Positions 7,267-12,152 of a stretch of DNA of 12,152 bases are shown one piece after another. The notes below the pieces were generated by a model. It was not told where the DNA came from. It saw nothing but the letters and a program-made list of their open reading frames with translations, and did not search any database. The position numbers were made by a program, and so were the translations under genes. Numbering within the stretch: position 1 is the first letter of the stretch; the number at the start of each line of letters is the position of its first letter. Source of the DNA: Acidobacteriota bacterium (GTDB lineage Bacteria; Acidobacteriota; UBA890); assembly GCA_002722645.1 (NCBI GenBank), contig PBML01000051.1:6567-18718 (forward strand). Direction: 5' to 3'.

Positions 7267-8463
7267 TTGATCGATCCCCTTGAGCGCGTCGCCAAACACC
7301 GCCGGCTATCGGAAAAAGTCGAGTGCTTCACTGAATCAGTTATCCGGGAAATGACCCGAAAGGCGATGATCAACAACGCCATTAATCTGTCTCAGGGGTT
7401 CCCTGACTTTGCGGCTCCAGAGGTCGTCAAACAGGCCGCCGTAGACGCTATTAATACCGATATCAACCAGTATGCGATCACGTGGGGTGCAAAAAGCATC
7501 CGCGATGCGATCGTCACTAAATTTGGTGAACAAACCGGGCTCCAGATCGATTCTGAGCGTGAACTGACCGTAACTTGTGGGGCAACCGAAGCAATGATCG
7601 CAACGTTACTGGCGCTCGTGAACCCCGGCGATGAAGTGGTCGTCTTCGAACCTTTCTACGAAAACTATGGCCCGGATTCTGTTCTGTCGGGCGCCACACC
7701 ACGATACGTCTCTCTCGAGCCGCCGAATTGGACGATGGACATTAGCGAGCTCGAAGCAGCTTTCAATGACAACACCAAAGCAGTGATCATCAACACACCC
7801 AATAATCCAACAGGCAAAGTGTTTTCTCTTTCGGAACTTAAAGAGATTGCTCGGTTGTGCCGACAGTATGATGTCATTGCGATTACAGATGAGATCTACG
7901 ACCAAATTATCTACGGTGAACCGGACGCACCGCTGGTACACCACTCGCTAATGACTATCGACGGGATGCGTGATCGAACCGTGGTAATCAACGGGATGTC
8001 AAAATCCTATTCAGTAACCGGCTGGAGAGTTGGATGGACAATTGCTGAGCCAGCGATCACCGAGGCAATCCGTAAGGTGCATGACTTCCTCACCGTCGGC
8101 GCCGCTGCACCTCTTCAAGAAGCTGGCGCAATTGCCCTGTCATTACCTGACAGCTATTACCAGGAGCTTGCCGACGATTACCGTGCCCGCCGCGACCTCC
8201 TCTGCCAAGCACTCGATGACACCGGGTTCGGCTTCACTGTCCCCGACGGCGCCTACTACGTGATGGCCGACATCAGTGCCTTCGGTTACCCCAATGATGT
8301 CGCTTTTGCTGACTTCTTGGTCGAGGAGATCGGCATTGCAGTTGTCCCCGGCTCATCTTTTTATAGCGAAGCGGAGCGTGGTTCCCAGCAAGTTCGATTT
8401 GCTTTCTGTAAGCGTATGGAAACCTTGGAGGCAGCGGCAAGCTGTTTTGCAAAGCTGACGTAG
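7267..8463 (+). CDS. PLP-dependent class I/II aminotransferase
   Basis: 398 residues from a TTG at 7267, preceded by GGAAG 5 bases upstream. The first ATG (codon 29) would cut into the conserved FTESVIREMT/INLSQGFPDF start, so TTG is preferred. Fold-type I motifs are complete: CGATEAM (104-110) for the cofactor phosphate, TPNNPTG (177-183) with Asn180, ITDEIY with Asp208 contacting the pyridine nitrogen, MSKSYSVTGWRVGW with the Schiff-base Lys246, and VRFAF with Arg378 for the substrate carboxylate. The sequence is nearest to the branch of aspartate, methionine and kynurenine/aromatic transaminases that starts SVIREMTxxA; the amino donor cannot be fixed from sequence. The enzyme is cytosolic. 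The next gene follows after 19 bases, so the two form an operon with the ACT-domain protein. Confidence 0.9.
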   Translation: MIDPLERVAKHRRLSEKVECFTESVIREMTRKAMINNAINLSQGFPDFAAPEVVKQAAVDAINTDINQYAITWGAKSIRDAIVTKFGEQTGLQIDSERELTVTCGATEAMIATLLALVNPGDEVVVFEPFYENYGPDSVLSGATPRYVSLEPPNWTMDISELEAAFNDNTKAVIINTPNNPTGKVFSLSELKEIARLCRQYDVIAITDEIYDQIIYGEPDAPLVHHSLMTIDGMRDRTVVINGMSKSYSVTGWRVGWTIAEPAITEAIRKVHDFLTVGAAAPLQEAGAIALSLPDSYYQELADDYRARRDLLCQALDDTGFGFTVPDGAYYVMADISAFGYPNDVAFADFLVEEIGIAVVPGSSFYSEAERGSQQVRFAFCKRMETLEAAASCFAKLT

Positions 8464-8482
8464 CCTCAGGAGAAACCCTGAT

Positions 8483-8893
8483 ATGGCCATAATGAAACAA
8501 ATCACGGTCTTTCTGGAGAACGTACCCGGCCGCCTTGCAACGCTATGCAATACACTCGAAGAACGAGGTGTGAACTTGCAGGCGATGACCACTGCGGAAT
8601 CGAGCGAGTATGGCGTAGTCCGGATGATTGTCGACGATGTGGACGCGGCAACCGAGGCGCTGAAGCAAGTTGAGTTGCCCTTCTCGATCGTCGATGTGCT
8701 CGGCATCGAGTTCCCGGATACACCCGGGGCACTAGGGAAAGTTGCGTTGCAACTAGCCAAAGCCGGCGTCAACGTCGACTACGCCTACATCACTGTGGCG
8801 AGCCAGTCGGGTAACGCATTGGGCGTCTTCAAGGTCACCGACCCACCGAAGGCAGAGGCAATTCTCACCAGCGACGCATCAGAAGATCAGTAA
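8483..8893 (+). CDS. Tandem ACT-domain amino-acid-binding protein
   Basis: 136 residues starting at ATG 8483, with AGGAG at 8468-8472; an internal ATG three codons later is less well spaced. Two ACT modules are evident. The first covers about residues 5-70, with ITVFLENVPGRLATLCNTL and the ligand loop ENVPGRL. The second, about 72-120, has GIEFPDTPGALGKVALQL and AGVNVDYAYITV. ACT domains form regulatory dimers that bind small molecules, usually amino acids, at the loop containing the conserved glycine. There is no catalytic or DNA-binding domain, so it is a free-standing sensor or accessory protein. It lies in one transcription unit with the aminotransferase just upstream, which suggests it binds that enzyme's substrate or product; this is inferred. 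The C-terminal tail is acidic. Confidence 0.88.
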   Translation: MAIMKQITVFLENVPGRLATLCNTLEERGVNLQAMTTAESSEYGVVRMIVDDVDAATEALKQVELPFSIVDVLGIEFPDTPGALGKVALQLAKAGVNVDYAYITVASQSGNALGVFKVTDPPKAEAILTSDASEDQ

Positions 8894-8950
8894 GACAGTG
8901 GGGCATGGAGCGGCCGCCGACTACAACACAGGGGCTCGCTTCATCTAGTC

Positions 8951-8968
8951 TGTCTCCTCTGGGAGGCA
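8951..8968. terminator. Hairpin between convergent genes, weak
   Basis: TGTCTCC (8951-8957) pairs with GGAGGCA (8962-8968), with one G-U pair, around a TCTG loop. A wider pair, TAGTCT (8946-8951) with AGACTA (8980-8985), encloses it. It lies between the convergent ACT and symporter genes. There is no T-run, so termination function is uncertain. Confidence 0.25.
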
Positions 8969-8982
8969 CAGGGGATCTAAGA

Positions 8983-10479
8983 CTACTGCGTAGAGGGGAG
9001 GGCGGGGGCGCCACCGGTGCCGCTGTTCAACCTCGAGAGCACTGCGTACCCGGCAAACGACGCGGCCACCGATGCAAACACTGGGTGGATTGACGACAAT
9101 GTGCTAACCCCCTCAGTCAAAGTCGACCATGAGACGACCACCACGCCACCTATTAGCATCGCACCGACTGCACTCACTGGAGACCCGCGCCACCGAAAAA
9201 GTGCCGCGAACAAAGGCGCCGCGAAACAGGCCGCGTAAAGGCTGCCGGAAAAGATCGTCAGTGAAAGAATGTCGCCCGGGGGTCTTAAGGCAACTAGGGC
9301 GGTCACCGTAGCAAACACGACCACCTGAACCCGGGTGAAGCGCAACGACCTTGCATCCTCAAAGTCACCCATGAACACTTCGACAACATCTCGCTGAAAT
9401 GCACCAGCCAGTACCAGAAGGACCGAGTCGATCGAAGACATGGCGGCTCCTAACAACGCCGTAAGAATCACTGCTGCCGCAACCTGGCCCGTCACCTGCG
9501 GATCAGTTAACAGCGCCGGTATAATGGCATCGGTCTCTGCAACCGAACCGTCAGCCAGCAGCCCGCGTGCGAGAACCCCAATAGGCAACAGGCAGAGGTA
9601 CGAAAAACCAATGGCGGCAGGTGCCACGATCATTCCGATGCGTAACGCTCGGTCGTCTCTAAGGGCAAAAAACCGTGATACCTGGCGTGGTTCGACGAGA
9701 AACTTCGCGCCGCCGGCACAGGCAATACCGAGCAACAGCGCCCAAGGCATAGTTCCAGTGCTTGCCAGGAGAGCATCGCCAAGTGGGCGTCCATCGGGAG
9801 CAACTCCCGGAGTAGTGGCGATGCGTTCGATAAGAGCCGTCCAACCACCTCCCGCCCGTAGGACGCTGATCAGAAGATAGAAGCTGCCCAACAACATCAG
9901 GGCCCCCTGAACAGCATCGGTATGAACCACCGAAATAAAGCCCCCAAAAACCGTGTATGCAACTACGATGAGAAAGACAAGGCCGACGCCAACCTCGTAG
10001 GGTACGCTCAGATACGCTTGCATCGTCCCGCCAATTCCCTTGAATACGGCGGTCATATAGAAGATAGATGACACTAAGATGACCCCGGCAGCAGCTATAC
10101 GAACACCTGACGACTGGTAATACGCACCAAGGAACCCAGCAAAGGTCAACGTCCCGAGTTTCTCGGTGGCAAGCCGTAGGCGGGGTGCGACAACGTGCCA
10201 AGAGATCACCGCGCACAATAGCAACACCAAGCCCATCGCCATCCAGGCGAACCCAAGATCATAAGACTCGCCAGCGAACCCGATAAAACTATTGGTCGAG
10301 AAATACGTCGCGTAAAATGACAGGCCAATGACCAAGCCACCCATCGAGCGGCCACCAACATAATAGTCTGAGATGCCCCGTGTCGATCGGTGACCATGCC
10401 AGGCGTGCGCTACGATCACGGCCAGGTAGATCGTCAAGGCGGCAAGCGGGACCGCGTGGGCACTGATCCACGAACTCAT
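8983..10479 (-). CDS. Sodium:solute symporter (SSS family)
   Basis: 498 residues, with ATG at 10479 preceded by AGGGGAG 10 bases upstream. It is an inner-membrane transporter that couples Na+ entry to solute uptake, with the 12-13 hydrophobic segments expected of the family. Family signatures are the N-terminal ISDYYVGGRSMGG (36-48), FYATYFSTNSFIGFAG in the first inverted-repeat half (55-70), VFGGFISVVHTDAVQG (177-192), and GAAMSSIDSVLL (344-355), which supplies the sodium-site serines. The segment GGAKFLVEPRQVSRFFALRD (256-275) matches the middle signature. The tail is short and polar. The solute cannot be assigned; relatives carry proline, pantothenate, sugars or carboxylates. The start overlaps the stop of a tiny membrane protein gene by ATGA, so their translation is probably coupled. 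Confidence 0.92.
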   Translation of the reverse strand: MSSWISAHAVPLAALTIYLAVIVAHAWHGHRSTRGISDYYVGGRSMGGLVIGLSFYATYFSTNSFIGFAGESYDLGFAWMAMGLVLLLCAVISWHVVAPRLRLATEKLGTLTFAGFLGAYYQSSGVRIAAAGVILVSSIFYMTAVFKGIGGTMQAYLSVPYEVGVGLVFLIVVAYTVFGGFISVVHTDAVQGALMLLGSFYLLISVLRAGGGWTALIERIATTPGVAPDGRPLGDALLASTGTMPWALLLGIACAGGAKFLVEPRQVSRFFALRDDRALRIGMIVAPAAIGFSYLCLLPIGVLARGLLADGSVAETDAIIPALLTDPQVTGQVAAAVILTALLGAAMSSIDSVLLVLAGAFQRDVVEVFMGDFEDARSLRFTRVQVVVFATVTALVALRPPGDILSLTIFSGSLYAACFAAPLFAALFRWRGSPVSAVGAMLIGGVVVVSWSTLTEGVSTLSSIHPVFASVAASFAGYAVLSRLNSGTGGAPALPSTQ

Positions 10480-10589
10480 TGATCAGTATCTCCCCTGGGC
10501 CTTCGACGAATCACGTAGAGAGCGTTCGCCACGACGATGACGACCATAACCGCGGCAATCGCCACGATTCCCTTGCCTACACCTAGCAT
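10476..10589 (-). CDS. 37-residue single-span membrane protein coupled to the symporter
   Basis: The frame runs from ATG 10589 to TGA 10478-10476, and the stop shares ATGA with the symporter start. The protein starts MLGVGKG, has one very hydrophobic segment at residues 8-27 (valine/isoleucine/alanine, ending LYVI), then RRRPR and an acidic DTDQ tail. Under the positive-inside rule the C-terminus should face the cytoplasm. A moderate AAGGA lies 12 bases before the ATG. Several SSS transporters are encoded with a small membrane partner upstream (for example YhdT with PanF), but those are longer and I do not recognise this one. The tight overlap and non-random hydrophobicity argue for a real gene, possibly a stabilising or regulatory subunit; that role is inferred. 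Confidence 0.7.
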   Translation of the reverse strand: MLGVGKGIVAIAAVMVVIVVANALYVIRRRPRGDTDQ

Positions 10590-10596
10590 GGGTGGA

Positions 10597-10603
10597 GATT
10601 ATC
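10597..10603. promoter_or_regulatory. Possible overlapping divergent -10 elements
   Basis: GATTATC here reads as GATTAT on the plus strand (18 bases after TTGCCT at 10573-10578) and as GATAAT on the minus strand. It lies between the divergent small-protein/symporter unit and the DUF2231 gene. On the minus strand it would place transcription very near the ATG at 10589, giving little or no leader. Matches to the -35 consensus are only partial. Confidence 0.25.
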
Positions 10604-10639
10604 CTTGCCGGTGGGCATGTTCCGGCAAACTTCGATAGC

Positions 10640-11074
10640 ATGGGCGACCTTATGGTCCCGCACCCTATCATTGTTGACTTCGCCGTCGCCCTGCTTACTG
10701 TATCGGTGGGGTTTGATCTGCTCGCCTCGGTGGTCAATGAACGCGACCTGCGAATCGTCGCTTGGTGGACACTAATGATCGGGACCGTGGCAGCGGCTCT
10801 CTCAGTAGTCTCTGGCTACGCTGCTGCTCCCGCCGATGCTTCTCCGATGGTAACCGAAACCATTGAATTCCACCGAAACCTCGGGATCGCCACCCTGGTG
10901 TGTTTCGCAACGTGCTCCCTTTGGCGGGTAAGTAATCCGAATGGTTTCCCAGAACGTTACCGTGACGCCTACTGGACGCTAACCTTTATTGGGCTGGGGG
11001 CGCTGATCACAACTTCATATTGGGGGGGTCTATTGGTCTTCAAATTCGGGGTCGGGCTGCTTCCCCCGTCCTAA
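10640..11074 (+). CDS. DUF2231-type integral membrane protein
   Basis: 144 residues from ATG 10640; alternatives are GTG 10592 (160 residues) and ATG 10652, which sits directly before the conserved VPHPIIVDF start. None has a strong ribosome-binding site. Four hydrophobic segments are visible: HPIIVDFAVALLTVSVGFDLL, WWTLMIGTVAAALSVVSGYA, FHRNLGIATLVCFATCSL and YWTLTFIGLGALITTSYWG. The opening histidine-proline, the small-residue-rich second helix and the histidine before the third helix match the DUF2231 pattern. That family is uncharacterised; members are often found near cytochromes or metal transport genes. Nothing of that kind is near here. The gene diverges from the symporter unit. The C-terminus is short and ends in LLPPS. 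Confidence 0.75.
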   Translation: MGDLMVPHPIIVDFAVALLTVSVGFDLLASVVNERDLRIVAWWTLMIGTVAAALSVVSGYAAAPADASPMVTETIEFHRNLGIATLVCFATCSLWRVSNPNGFPERYRDAYWTLTFIGLGALITTSYWGGLLVFKFGVGLLPPS

Positions 11075-11165
11075 TGGCAACCCCCACAAGGAATGCTTCT
11101 ACTCCGCTCTGGGTCTTCCCTGAAAACCTTATTAACAGGGCCATTTCGCGGCGCTGGGAACAGAG

Positions 11166-11195
11166 TTGACACTCACAAACGGACTTGTTTAGAGT
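11166..11195 (+). promoter_or_regulatory. Sigma-70-type promoter
   Basis: TTGACA (11166-11171, full match to consensus) is followed after 18 bases by TAGAGT (11190-11195, four of six). Transcription would start near 11202 and give a leader of about 310 bases before the aminotransferase start. It is the best promoter-like site I found in the window. Confidence 0.5.
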
Positions 11196-11318
11196 ACGTT
11201 CCAAGTTTAGTTGGACACCATCCGGTCAGGTTTGAATGGCAGGCTGTAAACCTTGTAGTACGCTAACGCGTTTTCCCCCGCCAACGCCTCTACTATGGAG
11301 GGACGACGGCCTGTTCTC

Positions 11319-11361
11319 GTGGCTCACGGGTTTCACAACAGTGGCTCGTGAGCCACTGTTG
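11319..11361 (+). promoter_or_regulatory. Competing hairpins, possible attenuator
   Basis: CAACAGTGGCTC (11336-11347) and GAGCCACTGTTG (11350-11361) form a perfect 12-bp inverted repeat around GT. An earlier segment, GTGGCTCACG (11319-11328), is complementary over 10 bp to CGTGAGCCAC (11347-11356). GTGGCTC occurs twice and both copies can pair with the same GAGCCAC, so the two stems exclude each other. A run of five T follows at 11376-11380, 14 bases past the stem, further than in a classical terminator. Confidence 0.4.
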
Positions 11362-11512
11362 GTAACTTGTGGGACTTTTTCTTGTCTCGACGCTCTACGA
11401 GAGAGGGTGTTAGCTTGATACACTGTCGGCCAGACTCTAGCGTTTTCTCTTTGTGGCGGTTCCGCCAATTCGGCTGTTTGATTCTTTCCACAGATTCCAG
11501 AGAGGGATAACC

Positions 11513-12152
11513 GTGTTCGCTGACCGGTTGCAGCGGCTTGGTACCGAGAATGCCTTCAAGCTCGGTGATCACATCGCCCGCGTCCAAGCAGATGGGCGGA
11601 TGGTGGTTAAACTGAACATGGGGGAACCCGATTTCGACGCTCCCATACACGTCGCTGCCGAGGCGAAGGCACAGATCGACAACGGCAACGGGCATTACTG
11701 CCCTCCTGCTGGCCTTGAGAGTTTGCGTCAAGCTATCGCCCGACAGGTAAGTGAGACGCGAGGACTCGACGTCGATTTTCGCCGCGTGGTCGTTCATCCG
11801 GGTGGTAAGCCATCAATCGCCTACACGATGCTAGCCTACGTGAACCCTGGTGATGAGGTTATCTACCCAAGTCCAGGCTTCCCCATCTACGAGTCCTGGG
11901 TGACTTTCGTGGGGGCAAAAACAGTGCCGATGCGACTGCGGGAATCTGATTTCTTTGCAATGACAGCCGATAATCTAGCCGAGCTGATCACGGATAAAAC
12001 GAAGGTGATTATCCTGAACTCTCCAGCCAATCCAACGGGCGGCCTTATCGAGTCCAAAGCCTTGGCAGAGATGGCCGAAGTAGTTTGTGAAAAAGCACCT
12101 GCCGATGTCCGCGTCTACTCCGACGAAATCTACGAGAACATCATCTTCGACG
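11513..12152 (+). CDS. PLP-dependent class I/II aminotransferase, 3' end outside window
   Basis: The frame is open from GTG 11513 to the window edge: 213 codons of an expected 390 or so. The GTG is preceded by AGAGGGA ending 5 bases upstream, and the sequence opens FADRLQRLGTENAFKLG as transaminases of this group do. Visible fold-type I motifs are LNMGEPDFDAP, GHYCPPAGLESLRQAI, the phosphate-loop equivalent PGGKPSIAYTML (Lys99 in GGKPS), SPANPTGG (170-177) with Asn173, and YSDEIYENIIFD with Asp204. The Schiff-base lysine lies beyond the edge. It differs clearly from the aminotransferase at 7267 (GGKPS against GATEAM), so it is a separate branch, not a duplicate. The substrate cannot be told. 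A long leader with hairpins precedes it, suggesting expression control. Confidence 0.9.
   Translation, partial: MFADRLQRLGTENAFKLGDHIARVQADGRMVVKLNMGEPDFDAPIHVAAEAKAQIDNGNGHYCPPAGLESLRQAIARQVSETRGLDVDFRRVVVHPGGKPSIAYTMLAYVNPGDEVIYPSPGFPIYESWVTFVGAKTVPMRLRESDFFAMTADNLAELITDKTKVIILNSPANPTGGLIESKALAEMAEVVCEKAPADVRVYSDEIYENIIFD

Larger units (their letters stand above)
11075..11512. other. Leader and intergenic region before the second aminotransferase
   Basis: About 440 bases without a firmly supported gene. In order it holds a weak hairpin (CCCTG 11118-11122 with CAGGG 11136-11140) that may end the DUF2231 transcript, a promoter-like site, a 60-codon open frame (11236-11418) with modest ribosome-binding potential (CAGG, 5 bases before the ATG), the strong hairpin at 11336-11361, a T-run at 11376-11380, and a small stem TGGCGG/CCGCCA at 11454-11467. 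I matched it against the riboswitch classes I know and found none. Confidence 0.5.

Noticed and set aside
11290..11340. Resemblance to the SAM-I riboswitch core (GGAGGGAC followed by GGCC)
   Set aside because: The invariant segments after this, including the GATGAA and GGCAACC parts and the closing P1 stem, are missing.
11236..11418. 60-codon frame in the aminotransferase leader as an ordinary protein gene
   Set aside because: Composition is unlike a folded protein and it lies over the competing hairpins. Kept only as a possible leader peptide in the finding on that region.
11333..11797. Minus-strand frame antisense to the second aminotransferase
   Set aside because: It overlaps a frame with complete transaminase motifs and has none of its own.
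7267..12152. The two aminotransferases as a gene duplication
   Set aside because: Their motifs differ (CGATEAM against PGGKPS, TPNNPTG against SPANPTG) and alignment by eye shows only fold-level similarity.

Overview
The window looks like chromosomal DNA from a Gram-negative bacterium of moderately high G+C. I could not place it in a named group. The Gram-negative reading rests on a 203-residue protein with a signal peptide, glycine-rich beta-type sequence and a C-terminal phenylalanine, which is the look of an outer-membrane barrel. There is no phage, IS element, CRISPR array, rRNA or tRNA that I can see. Most genes are housekeeping or amino-acid metabolism genes, so any novelty lies in details rather than in a gene cassette.

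Layout. Bases 1-1465 (+) hold the 3' end of an unrecognised gene, a secreted protein of a conserved but uncharacterised type, and a small overlapping hypothetical. Bases 1547-2158 (+) encode the putative outer-membrane protein. It converges on an alpha/beta hydrolase (2191-3204, -). Pyruvate kinase follows (3317-4780, +), diverging from the hydrolase. Its reading frame has no ATG, GTG or TTG at the homologous N-terminus, so it probably starts at ATT or ATC behind a good Shine-Dalgarno. About 400 bases without a convincing gene follow, containing three inverted repeats. Next is a bifunctional glutamate formimidoyltransferase/cyclodeaminase (ftcD, 5185-7011, +) with an insertion of roughly 70 residues carrying a C2H2 zinc-finger-like pattern.

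Bases 7267-8893 (+) are a two-gene unit: a PLP-dependent class I aminotransferase and a tandem ACT-domain protein, a plausible amino-acid enzyme plus amino-acid sensor. Converging on it, on the minus strand, is a sodium:solute symporter (8983-10479). The symporter is preceded by, and overlaps by ATGA, a 37-residue single-span membrane protein (10476-10589). Divergent from that pair is a DUF2231-type membrane protein (10640-11074, +). The right end has a promoter-like site (11166-11195), a roughly 310-base leader with mutually exclusive hairpins, and the first 213 codons of a second class I aminotransferase, cut by the window edge.

Taken together, the second half suggests amino-acid uptake and catabolism: a symporter, two transaminases, an ACT sensor and ftcD, which moves the formimino group of histidine breakdown onto tetrahydrofolate. 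The substrates of the transporter and aminotransferases cannot be read from the sequence.
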